64,000 bases of DNA from an uncultured Pelagibacteraceae bacterium. GTDB lineage: Bacteria > Pseudomonadota > Alphaproteobacteria > Pelagibacterales > Pelagibacteraceae. The notes beneath the pieces were generated by a model. The model saw nothing but the letters and a program-made list of their open reading frames with translations. It was not told the origin of the DNA and searched no databases. The position numbers were made by a program, and so were the translations under genes. The DNA lies in contig CACJPW010000001.1 in the NCBI GenBank assembly GCA_902595375.1, positions 155,001 through 219,000 of the forward strand. The letters are read 5' to 3'. How positions within the stretch are numbered: position 1 is the first letter of the stretch; each line of letters starts with the position of its first letter. Shown here piece after piece: positions 1 through 12,606 of the stretch.

Positions 1-1845
<1,845 letters not shown>

Positions 1846-2025
1846 ATGCACAGAAAATAATTTTCTGTCTAAATTAAATTTTTAAAAAATATTCATCTTT
1901 TCGAATATTTTAGATTGTTCATCTATTCGAACAATCGGATATAGATATTGTTTGATTGTTTAAGCTTATTAAACAATCAAAATTGATATTCGTTATTTAC
2001 AATTTGAAAAAACTAAAAGTGCTAA

Positions 2026-2101
2026 TGGTGGAGGATAGCGGGATCGAACCGCTGACCTCCTGAATGCAAATCAGGCGCTCTCCCAGCTGAGCTAATCCCC
2101 C
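2026..2101 (-). tRNA. tRNA-Ala (TGC)
   Basis: Complement GGGGGATTAGCTCAGCTGGGAGAGCGCCTGATTTGCATTCAGG...TCCACCA; cloverleaf with TGC anticodon and encoded CCA. Confidence 0.97.
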
Positions 2102-2109
2102 GTGAAAAA

Positions 2110-2186
<77 letters not shown>

Positions 2187-2254
2187 CTAAGCATTTATGA
2201 GACACTTTAATTAAAAGAAGAGAAATGAGGACGGCCACATTAACTTAATTTTTT

Positions 2255-2280
2255 AAGACCAAAAGAAATATTTTGGTCTT
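2255..2280. repeat. Perfect inverted repeat (10 bp arms, 6 nt loop) in the 16S 3' trailer
   Basis: AAGACCAAAA-GAAATA-TTTTGGTCTT. Confidence 0.8.
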
Positions 2281-2286
2281 CCTTAG

Positions 2287-3762
<1,476 letters not shown>

Positions 3763-3959
3763 TAACGGCGCACACTAGCTTTAATAACTTTAAAGTAAAT
3801 AAAGTTATCTTTCGTTAAAGCGTGTACGACAATTTCTTTATTAACCTAGCCGTCCACACTTCTCTTCTAAAATTTACAATTTAAAAAAGCTAAGATTTTT
3901 TATAAAATCTACACACCTCTAGCTACTGTAATATTATTATTTCGTAGAGGCGAGCGCTG

Positions 3960-3987
3960 GTTTTATTACAATTCTCTGATAAGTCAA
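3960..3987 (-). promoter_or_regulatory. Candidate sigma70-type rRNA promoter
   Basis: Complement TTGACT - 16 nt - TAAAAC upstream of the 16S leader; weak -10 box, judged by eye. Confidence 0.35.
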
Positions 3988-4076
3988 GGCGTATATTAAG
4001 CAAAAAACTGCGGAAAATGGTACTTTTAGAGCTACTTCGCATTGCAAAATAGTAACAATTTTTGTAGAAAACAACT

Positions 4077-5423
4077 ATGACGCTAGATGAGATATTCAAT
4101 AACTTTTTTAAAAAATTTTCACAAGTAATACCTGTTGCCAAATTCGAAAAAGTTAAAAATATGTCAATTTATCCTCTTTTTGTAATAGTTTTTTTAATTT
4201 TTTTTTCTTTTATTTACTTAACAGTTTCAAAAATGAATAATAATAAAAAATTGATAAACAAAGAAAATCTTGAAACAGTTTCAAACACAAGAGAATTTAT
4301 AAATTTAAAGAATTATTTTTTCTCTAAAATTAATAGTCCGTACGTAGAAATTAAATATATTATTAAAAATAACGACTCTATTGAAAAAATACTTAAAAAT
4401 TTTAACATTGCGGAAGATGATATCAAAAAAATTTCATTAAATCTAAAAAGAAAAAGGCTCACAAATATTTATTCTGGTAGAAAGCTTAATGTAGTTTATA
4501 AAATAATTGATAAAAAAAGGCGTGAATTAGTTAATTTAGTTTATCCAATCAGCAATACTAGTAGCATTGAAATTAGAAGAGTTGAAAACGATTTTTTGAT
4601 AAAAGAAAATTTACTACAATTGAATAAAAGAGAAGTAGTAGTAAAAAATGAAATCAAAAGTAATCTTTACAAAGCTGCTACAGATGGAGGAGTAGAGGCC
4701 AACATAATCATTGAATTTGCAAGAGTATTTGGTTTTGAAGTAGATTTCCAAAGAGATATTAGAAAAGGAGATTGGTTTGAAATTTTATACGAAAAATTTG
4801 AAGATGATAATGGTAAAGTTAGAGATACAGGAAAAATTATTTATGCATCAATGTATGTTAACGGCGAAGAAATAAATCTTTATAATTTTGTTTATAAAGG
4901 TGAGCAAGAATATTATGATATTAAAGGTAAGAGTATAACAAAATCACTTATGAAGACACCAATTAATGGTGCTAGATTATCCTCATCTTTCGGAATGAGA
5001 AAACATCCAATATTAGGTTACAATAAAATGCACAGAGGGACAGATTTTGCTGCTCCAAGCGGAACACCGATAATGGCATCGGGCACGGGCACCGTAACAA
5101 GAGCGAGATGGTGTGGTGGAGGTGGAAACTGTGTTAAGATAAAACATAACTCAACTTACGAAACTGTTTACGCACACATGAAATCTTTTGCTAAAGGAGT
5201 AAAAGAAGGTAGGAAAGTAAAACAAGGTCAAATAATTGGTTATGTGGGTTCAACAGGTCTATCAACGGGTCCACATTTGCATTATGAAGTAATCGTTAAT
5301 GGTAAAAAAGTAAATTCACAGAGATTAAAACTTCCATCTGGGAAAATTTTAAAAGGCAAGGCCAGAGAAGAATTTGAGTTAGACAGGATTAAGATAGACT
5401 TAAAACTATCCAACCTTAGATAA
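4077..5423 (+). CDS. M23 family metallopeptidase (murein endopeptidase-like)
   Basis: N-terminal TM segment; HRGTDFAAPSGTPI and HLHYEV zinc-binding motifs of peptidase M23. Confidence 0.9.
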   Translation: MTLDEIFNNFFKKFSQVIPVAKFEKVKNMSIYPLFVIVFLIFFSFIYLTVSKMNNNKKLINKENLETVSNTREFINLKNYFFSKINSPYVEIKYIIKNNDSIEKILKNFNIAEDDIKKISLNLKRKRLTNIYSGRKLNVVYKIIDKKRRELVNLVYPISNTSSIEIRRVENDFLIKENLLQLNKREVVVKNEIKSNLYKAATDGGVEANIIIEFARVFGFEVDFQRDIRKGDWFEILYEKFEDDNGKVRDTGKIIYASMYVNGEEINLYNFVYKGEQEYYDIKGKSITKSLMKTPINGARLSSSFGMRKHPILGYNKMHRGTDFAAPSGTPIMASGTGTVTRARWCGGGGNCVKIKHNSTYETVYAHMKSFAKGVKEGRKVKQGQIIGYVGSTGLSTGPHLHYEVIVNGKKVNSQRLKLPSGKILKGKAREEFELDRIKIDLKLSNLR

Positions 5424-5438
5424 AATTTTTATTATTTT

Positions 5439-5807
5439 TTAAGAATTTAAATTTTCAGTTTCTTTATCAGAAGAACTTTCAGATGTTTTATTTCTATTTA
5501 TAGAGTTATCTTTTCTAGAATTTAATTCATTATACCTTCTTAAATAATGGTCTGCATGTTGTAGATAATTTTGTGCAAGTACTGGATCACCATTACTTTG
5601 AGCGTCTTTAGCTAATTGATTAAACTTTTGCATTGCCTTTTCAACACTATGTAAATTATTTAAGGATACGTTTCTATTGAAATTCATATTACCATTATTA
5701 CTAATACCGTTGGTAACATTAGAACTTATTGAACCACTTCTTCTTCTGAAATTGTTTTTTTGTGGTCTAGGTCTAAAACTTCTTCTTCTGTTATTATTCA
5801 TACTCAC
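5439..5807 (-). CDS. DUF4167 domain protein
   Basis: LAKDAQSNGDPVLAQNYLQHADHYLRRYNELN motif with Arg/Asn-rich N-terminus, next to prmC/prfA as in many alphaproteobacteria. Confidence 0.75.
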   Translation of the reverse strand: MSMNNNRRRSFRPRPQKNNFRRRSGSISSNVTNGISNNGNMNFNRNVSLNNLHSVEKAMQKFNQLAKDAQSNGDPVLAQNYLQHADHYLRRYNELNSRKDNSINRNKTSESSSDKETENLNS

Positions 5808-5808
5808 G

Positions 5809-6654
5809 TTATTTATTTAGATATTTAGAGATTATGCATCTAATATTATTTTTGTAATCTTTTATTTTATATTCAATTCTAAAATTATTTAATAATAATA
5901 ATTTTGAAACTTCTTTAAATTGTCCGTTACCTATTTCTAAAGCAAGAGTACCTTTAATTTTAAGGATTTGTTTAGTTTTGTAGATAACTTTTTTGATAAG
6001 GTCAAGCCCATCATTTCCGCCATCTAAGGCTATTATAGGTTCAAACTTCTTTATATCGTCGCTTAAATTTTTAATTTCCCTTCTCTCTATATAAGGCGGG
6101 TTCGAAATTACTAAATCGAATTTTTGACTGAAATAACTATCAAGAGACTTATGTATAAATTTTGCTCTTGATGAAACTTGATGAGCTAAGGCATTAATTT
6201 TAGCAATAGAGATAGCTTTTTTACTAATATCAATACCAATCCCTTTTGTCTCTACTAATTCTTTTATAATCGTTACTAGTATACATCCACTTCCAGTCCC
6301 TATATCCAAAATTGAAATCTTTTTATTTTTAAAGACTTTAAGTAAAATATCTATAAGTAGTTCGGTTTCTGGTCTAGGAATTAAAGTATCTTTACAAACA
6401 TAGAAATCCCTGCTCCAAAACTCTTTTTTATTCAATATATAAGCTACCGGTTCTTTTTGTGATCTTCTTAAAATAAATTTCTTATACTGCTTTAGCTGGT
6501 CAAGACATATTTTATTTTCGGTGTTAGATAGCATCTCCTCTCTGGTTTTGTCTAAAACTTTTGATAGTAAGATTTCGGAGTCTAATAAAGAGGATAATAC
6601 TTTATTTTTTTTTAATTTATTAGAGCCAGTCTTAAGTAAATCTAAGGTGTTCAT
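5809..6654 (-). CDS. prmC: Peptide chain release factor N5-glutamine methyltransferase
   Basis: [10 protein letters not shown] motif, SAM-binding DIGTGSGC, adjacent to prfA. Confidence 0.93.
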   Translation of the reverse strand: MNTLDLLKTGSNKLKKNKVLSSLLDSEILLSKVLDKTREEMLSNTENKICLDQLKQYKKFILRRSQKEPVAYILNKKEFWSRDFYVCKDTLIPRPETELLIDILLKVFKNKKISILDIGTGSGCILVTIIKELVETKGIGIDISKKAISIAKINALAHQVSSRAKFIHKSLDSYFSQKFDLVISNPPYIERREIKNLSDDIKKFEPIIALDGGNDGLDLIKKVIYKTKQILKIKGTLALEIGNGQFKEVSKLLLLNNFRIEYKIKDYKNNIRCIISKYLNK

Positions 6655-7727
6655 AAATTTAAAGTTTCAAGTTTTAAATTTTGATCTTTCATTCGAAGTT
6701 GATTGTTCATTTCTTCATGAATTTCTCCAGCTAAGAATTCGTCTAATTTATGTAATGTCAGATTTATTCTGTGATCTGTAACTCTCCCTTGGGGAAAATT
6801 ATAGGTTCTTATCCTCTCAGATCTATCACCACTTCCAATTTGACTTCTCCTGTTACTAGATCTTTCTTGATCTTTTTTTGTTTTTTCAGATTCATATACC
6901 CTTGATCTTAAGATTTTCAAAGCTTTGGCTTTATTTTTGTGCTGAGATTTTTCATCCTGCTGACTTACTACAACACCTGTAGGTAAATGCGTAATTCTTA
7001 CAGCACTATCAGTAGTATTTACAGATTGACCACCAGGCCCCCCAGCTCTAAACACATCAATTCTTAAATCAGAGTCTTTTATTTTAATATCTACTTCTTC
7101 AACTTCAGGTAATACCGCTACAGTAGCAGCAGATGTATGAACACGTCCTTGTGTTTCTGTTTTGGGAATTCTCTGTACTCTATGGACACCTGACTCATAC
7201 TTTAGGTAAGAGTAAATGTCATTTCCACTTACAGAAAAGATTACTTCTTTAAATCCACCAGCTTCGCTTCTAGATATATTAATAATTTCGAGAGACCATT
7301 TTTTTTTAGAACATACTTTTTCATACATTTTGAAAAGATCAGAACAGAAAAGTGATGCCTCTAGCCCCCCTGTCCCTGCTCTTATTTCAACTATTGCATT
7401 TTTGTCATCGTCCTCGTCTTTTGGTAAAAGAAAGATCTTTAATTTATCTTCATAATCTTTTTTTTTTATTTTCATATCATTTAAATCTTTTTCAGCCATT
7501 TCAATTATTTCTTTTTCGTTACTCTTATCACTTAGAATGTTTTCTAATTCTTTTTTCTCATTTTCAAATTTTAAATATTCTCTAGCTATTGAAATAATAT
7601 CTCTTAAGTTAGAATACTCTTTTGACTTTTTGGCAAATTGTTTTGAGTCGATATCTCCAAATGATAATTCTTTTTCCAAATTATCGTGCTTATTTATTAT
7701 ATCTTTAACCTTTTCAATTGGAACCAT
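6651..7727 (-). CDS. prfA: Peptide chain release factor 1
   Basis: [23 protein letters not shown] motif. Confidence 0.97.
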   Translation of the reverse strand: MVPIEKVKDIINKHDNLEKELSFGDIDSKQFAKKSKEYSNLRDIISIAREYLKFENEKKELENILSDKSNEKEIIEMAEKDLNDMKIKKKDYEDKLKIFLLPKDEDDDKNAIVEIRAGTGGLEASLFCSDLFKMYEKVCSKKKWSLEIINISRSEAGGFKEVIFSVSGNDIYSYLKYESGVHRVQRIPKTETQGRVHTSAATVAVLPEVEEVDIKIKDSDLRIDVFRAGGPGGQSVNTTDSAVRITHLPTGVVVSQQDEKSQHKNKAKALKILRSRVYESEKTKKDQERSSNRRSQIGSGDRSERIRTYNFPQGRVTDHRINLTLHKLDEFLAGEIHEEMNNQLRMKDQNLKLETLNL

Positions 7728-7730
7728 TTG

Positions 7731-8822
7731 TTATTTTTTTTTTTTGACTTTTTTTTCTACAAGCTCAACAACTCTGTCTATAATTTTGGCATTAGCAACT
7801 TTTGTGTGTGGAATTCCAGATAGATATAAAAGGTTACTATCGTTTCCTCCGCCAGTTAAACCTATCTCTGTATGTGCAGCTTCTCCAGGTCCATTAACTA
7901 CACATCCAATAATTGAAAGATTGATTGGTTCTTTAATATGAGATAATTTTTTCTCTAATTTTTTTACAGTTTCTATCACAGGAAATGCTTGCCTTGCGCA
8001 AGATGGACAAGAAATAATATTAACACCTCTAGATCTTATTCCAAGTGATTTAAGTATTTCAAAACCGGCTTTAACTTCATCAACAGGGTCTGACGATAAA
8101 GATACTCTTATTGTATCTCCGATACCTTCCATCAGTAATTGTCCGATACCAATTGAGGATTTAATACTGCCAGTAAAAAGCCCACCAGCTTCTGTTACTC
8201 CCAAGTGAAGAGGGTAATCACAAATTTCAGAGAGTTTTCTGTAAGCTTTTACAGTAAGAAAAATATCAGAGGATTTTACACTTATTTTAAAATTAAAAAA
8301 ATCATGATCTTCTAACAATTTAATATTATTTTGGGCACTTTCTACCAATGCCTCAGGACAAGGTTCTTTGTATTTTTCTAATAATCTTTTTTCTAATGAA
8401 CCTGCATTAACTCCTATTCTTAAAGAACAATTAAAATCTTTTGCAGCCTTAATAACATCTAAAACTCTATCTTTGTCTCCGATATTTCCAGGGTTTATTC
8501 TTAAACAACTTGCCCCCTTTTGGGCAGCCTCTATAGCTCTTTTATAGTGAAAATGAATATCTGCAACGATAGGAACATTTACCTCTTTTGTAATCTCCTT
8601 AAGTGCTTCTGTGGACTCTTTATCTGGGCAAGAGACCCTTACAATATCTGCACCTGCTTCCTCTAAAGATATTATTTGTTTAACTGTATTTTTAACATCT
8701 GTTGTCAATGTATTGGTCATAGATTGTACACTAATAAGAGAATCACCACCTACAGAAACTTCTCCAACTTTAATTCTTTTTGTCTTTTTTCTAAAAATTT
8801 TTCTATGCGGTCTTACTTCCAT
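7731..8822 (-). CDS. ispG: 4-hydroxy-3-methylbut-2-enyl diphosphate synthase
   Basis: IspG family sequence (VQSMTNT, NPGNIGD, CPSCAR...GCVVNGPGE). Confidence 0.96.
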   Translation of the reverse strand: MEVRPHRKIFRKKTKRIKVGEVSVGGDSLISVQSMTNTLTTDVKNTVKQIISLEEAGADIVRVSCPDKESTEALKEITKEVNVPIVADIHFHYKRAIEAAQKGASCLRINPGNIGDKDRVLDVIKAAKDFNCSLRIGVNAGSLEKRLLEKYKEPCPEALVESAQNNIKLLEDHDFFNFKISVKSSDIFLTVKAYRKLSEICDYPLHLGVTEAGGLFTGSIKSSIGIGQLLMEGIGDTIRVSLSSDPVDEVKAGFEILKSLGIRSRGVNIISCPSCARQAFPVIETVKKLEKKLSHIKEPINLSIIGCVVNGPGEAAHTEIGLTGGGNDSNLLYLSGIPHTKVANAKIIDRVVELVEKKVKKKK

Positions 8823-8823
8823 A

Positions 8824-10035
8824 TTAGTCTAAGTCAAATGTTGTATGTAATTTTCTAATAGCTTTCAAAGTATTTGTTTCATCAATTATTACTGATAGTT
8901 TTATTTCAGATGTTGAGATAGCTAATATGTTAATTTTTTCATCTGATAATGCTCTAAACATTTTATAGGTAATGCCGGGAGTAGAAACCATGCCAGCGCC
9001 AACAATAGAAACTTTAGAGACTTTATCGTTATGAACAATTTTTTGATATTTAATTTGTTTATTATTCTCTAATATTGAAATTGTTTTTGATAGTTCGTCT
9101 CTTTTTATTGTAAATGTTAGATCAGTAATTTTTTGATCTGAAGATATATTTTGAATAACCATATCGACATTAATTTGAGATTTGCTTAATGGCTCAAAAA
9201 TATTTGCAGCAATTCCAGGTCTGTCTTCAACTCCCAAAATTGAGACTTTGGCATCATCTTTAGAGTATGCAACACCAGTTACACTTTTAGAATAGTCTAT
9301 ATTTTCCTGGTTAAAAATTTTTGTACCTTTTCTGTTTGTAAATGTTGACTTTACCTCTAAAGGAATATCATACATCATAGCTGTCTGCACTGCTGATGAT
9401 TGCATAACTTTTGCACCTAATGATGATAATTCTAACATTTCATCAAATGATATGTTGTCAATTTTTTTCGCTACAGGTATTTTTGTTGGATCAGTCGAAT
9501 AAACACCGTCTACGTCTGTATAAATTTCGCATATGTCTGCTTTAAAAATTTTAGCTAAAGCTACTGCTGTTGCATCAGATCCGCCACGACCAATAGTTGT
9601 GACATCACCATTTTCTGAAATTCCTTGAAATCCTGGAATGATTGCAACTCCATTATCTTTTAAAAAATCATCTATTTTTTCAGTGCTGAGATTTATAATT
9701 CTTGAGTTTGAATGTTCCCCCTTTGTTAAAATAGGTATTTGCCAATTCATCCATGATTTAGCTTTAACGCCAATATTAATTAATGCGCCAGCTAATAGTG
9801 CACATGTGACTTGCTCACCAGATGATAAAAGAACATCGTATTCTCTTTTATTAAAATCATTGGATATATTTTTTGAAAGTTTAATTAATTCATTGGTTTT
9901 ACCCGACATTGCCGAAACTATGGCTATAATTCGATTATTAGAGCCCTGCTCTTTTTTGATAATATTTGCCACATGCTGGATTCTATCGATTGTACCAACA
10001 GATGTGCCACCAAACTTTAATACTTTTTTTATCAT
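8824..10035 (-). CDS. lysC: Aspartate kinase
   Basis: KFGGTSVG motif, C-terminal ACT domains. Confidence 0.95.
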   Translation of the reverse strand: MIKKVLKFGGTSVGTIDRIQHVANIIKKEQGSNNRIIAIVSAMSGKTNELIKLSKNISNDFNKREYDVLLSSGEQVTCALLAGALINIGVKAKSWMNWQIPILTKGEHSNSRIINLSTEKIDDFLKDNGVAIIPGFQGISENGDVTTIGRGGSDATAVALAKIFKADICEIYTDVDGVYSTDPTKIPVAKKIDNISFDEMLELSSLGAKVMQSSAVQTAMMYDIPLEVKSTFTNRKGTKIFNQENIDYSKSVTGVAYSKDDAKVSILGVEDRPGIAANIFEPLSKSQINVDMVIQNISSDQKITDLTFTIKRDELSKTISILENNKQIKYQKIVHNDKVSKVSIVGAGMVSTPGITYKMFRALSDEKINILAISTSEIKLSVIIDETNTLKAIRKLHTTFDLD

Positions 10036-10103
10036 TTTAAAAATTTAATATAACTAAAAAGAATTTAATGCATTAAAATAAAAATAAGTTAAAAATAAGA
10101 TAA

Positions 10104-10832
10104 ATGACTAGTACTATAAATAAAGCGGAAATTCAAAAGTTTTCAAAATTAGCTGATGAGTGGTGGAATCCCAAAGGAAAATTCAAACCACTGCATATGT
10201 TTAATCCCATTAGAATAGATTATATAACAAAAAAAATTAAGCAACATTATATTATCTCTAACAAAGGGAATAATTTTTTGTCTGGTTTAGAAATATTGGA
10301 TATAGGTTGTGGTGGTGGTTTGATTAGTGAGCCTATGGCTAGACTTGGAGCTTCAGTTACAGGAATAGATGCATCTAAAAAAAATATTGAAATTGCAAAA
10401 ATTCACTCAAAAAAAAATAATTTAAATATCAATTATAAAAACATCTCACCTGAAAAACTTTTAGAGAAAGAAAGATATGATATAATATTAAATTTAGAAA
10501 TTGTAGAACATGTGAATGATGTAAACTTATATCTTAAGTCCTGTTATAGTTTACTAAAAAAAGGAGGTATAATGTTTACAGCAACTTTAAATAGATCATT
10601 TACATCTTATATAAAAGCAATAATAGGGGCTGAGTATATTTTAAGATGGCTTCCAGTTGGCACACATGACTGGAATAAATTTTTAAAACCTGAGGAACTT
10701 GAAAAGATTTTGAATAATAAAGAATTTATAACAGAAGACGTTAAGGGTTTTAATTACAATTTAATACTTAACAAATGGAAATTATCTGATGATTTATCGG
10801 TTAATTACGTTATATGTAGCCGAAAAAACTAA
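10104..10832 (+). CDS. ubiG: Ubiquinone biosynthesis O-methyltransferase
   Basis: WWNPKGKFKPLHMFNPIRIDYI and DIGCGGGLISEPMARLGA motifs. Confidence 0.93.
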   Translation: MTSTINKAEIQKFSKLADEWWNPKGKFKPLHMFNPIRIDYITKKIKQHYIISNKGNNFLSGLEILDIGCGGGLISEPMARLGASVTGIDASKKNIEIAKIHSKKNNLNINYKNISPEKLLEKERYDIILNLEIVEHVNDVNLYLKSCYSLLKKGGIMFTATLNRSFTSYIKAIIGAEYILRWLPVGTHDWNKFLKPEELEKILNNKEFITEDVKGFNYNLILNKWKLSDDLSVNYVICSRKN

Positions 10833-11254
10833 TTATCTTTATTAACCCATGGGATTGTTATTAAATCAATACCCTCGTCTAACAATTCTCTTCTTTCTTT
10901 TTCAGTAGTAGTTCCGTAGATAGCCTTTTTGGTTTTCTTGTTATAATAAATTTCTCTAACTTTTTCACTAAAATTTTCACCCACATAGTCAAAGTTTTTT
11001 TCAACAAATCGTCTTATTTCTACTAGTCTTTTTTTTTCATCGACAAACTTATTATCTAAATTTGATTTAATTTTTTTATTCGAGTTTTTTGTTATTGAAA
11101 CCATTGGGGACATGATTGATTTACTAATCTTGCTTGATGAACAATATATACATTCTAGTAACATTTTTTTTTTCAATTTTTCATATTCATTTGAGTCAGA
11201 AAACCAACTTTCAAATTCATGTTTATTCTCGCATTTTAAATTATATTTAATCAT
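10829..11254 (-). CDS. DUF1178 family protein
   Basis: MIKYNLKCENKHEFESWFSDS...CxxC N-terminus typical of DUF1178. Confidence 0.8.
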   Translation of the reverse strand: MIKYNLKCENKHEFESWFSDSNEYEKLKKKMLLECIYCSSSKISKSIMSPMVSITKNSNKKIKSNLDNKFVDEKKRLVEIRRFVEKNFDYVGENFSEKVREIYYNKKTKKAIYGTTTEKERRELLDEGIDLITIPWVNKDN

Positions 11255-11257
11255 ATT

Positions 11258-12562
11258 TTAGTTTCTATAATCGGCATTAATATCTATATAGTCATGAGTA
11301 AAATCACATGTATAACATTTAAATGCATCATTTCCCAGTTTTAGATTAACCTCTATTTCAATTGAATCCCATTTCATATAATCTCTTAATTTAGTTTCAC
11401 TATAATTTTCCGATATTCTTCCATTTTCAGCAACAATAAAACTACCTATTTTTATTTTTAATTTTTTTGGATCTACTAACTCTCCTGACTTTCCAATCCC
11501 CATAACTATTCTACCCCAGTTAGGATCTTCACCAGCTACTGCCGTTTTAACTAGCGGAGAATTAGCAATTGAGAAAGCTATATTTTTTGCACTTCCTAAA
11601 GATTTTGCATTAATAACATTTACTGTTAAAAATTTTTTTGCTCCTTCTCCATCAACAACTATTTGTTTTGCTAAATTTAAACATAATTTTTTAAGAGCTA
11701 ATTCAAATTTTTGTAAAATTTTATCATTGAGAGATAAATTTTGTCCTATCTTTAATGTTCTTGTAGAAAAAATTGATACCATATCATTAGTAGATTGATC
11801 GCTGTCTACAGATATCGCATTGAAAGAATTAGCTACTGCCCTTTTTAAAAGAGTTTTTAGCAAATTTGAATTGATATCAGCATTAGTAAATATAAAGGAC
11901 AACATGGTAGCTAAATTTGGTGCGATCATTCCTGACCCTTTTGCTATACCACAAATTCTAATTAATTCGTCGCCAACAATTATCTCTTCATAAGCTACTT
12001 TTGGTTTTGTGTCTGTGGTCATAATAGAGGAGGCTATTTTTAGCCAATACATTTTATTATGATCTCCTCTTAATTTATCAACTAAATCTGATAATCTTTC
12101 TCTAATTTTTTCAACTGGGAATTCCTCACCGATTACTCCAGTTGACGCGAAAATTAAGTCTTTTATTTTAACGGTTTCACTTGTTCCTTTCTGAGACTTT
12201 GACTCTTTAATAGTTAATATTCTAGATAAATTTTTAGCAAGTATATCAATACTATCTTTGCCTTGCTTTCCGGTAAATGTATTTGCATTCTTAGTATTTA
12301 CTAATAATCCTTTAATAACTTTTTTATGTGAATTATTATTCCAAGGTATAAATTCTGATGTAATTGAATTCGAAGTACTGAGGGTTGCGTAATTTGCACC
12401 TTTGCTAAAATAAAAGAGTGCAAGATCGTCTCTCCCATCTCCATACAAATCTGCAGATATTGAGGACATTTCCAAACCTTCAATAGGTTTTAAGTTTTGA
12501 AACTCTCCCATTTTAGATAGTTTTGATTTATCTTTAAGGAAGTTTTTGATGTTAATTGTCAT
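11258..12562 (-). CDS. argJ: Glutamate N-acetyltransferase / amino-acid acetyltransferase
   Basis: ArgJ family sequence including ATMLSF and GEDPNWGRI motifs. Confidence 0.93.
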   Translation of the reverse strand: MTINIKNFLKDKSKLSKMGEFQNLKPIEGLEMSSISADLYGDGRDDLALFYFSKGANYATLSTSNSITSEFIPWNNNSHKKVIKGLLVNTKNANTFTGKQGKDSIDILAKNLSRILTIKESKSQKGTSETVKIKDLIFASTGVIGEEFPVEKIRERLSDLVDKLRGDHNKMYWLKIASSIMTTDTKPKVAYEEIIVGDELIRICGIAKGSGMIAPNLATMLSFIFTNADINSNLLKTLLKRAVANSFNAISVDSDQSTNDMVSIFSTRTLKIGQNLSLNDKILQKFELALKKLCLNLAKQIVVDGEGAKKFLTVNVINAKSLGSAKNIAFSIANSPLVKTAVAGEDPNWGRIVMGIGKSGELVDPKKLKIKIGSFIVAENGRISENYSETKLRDYMKWDSIEIEVNLKLGNDAFKCYTCDFTHDYIDINADYRN

Positions 12563-12606
12563 AATTGCTATTTAATTTAAGTAATAAATACATATATAGA
12601 TGTATA

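Noticed and set aside
3923-4141. 72-aa minus-strand ORF upstream of the 16S gene
   Set aside because: Overlaps the rRNA leader/promoter and the start of the M23 gene; no recognisable protein.
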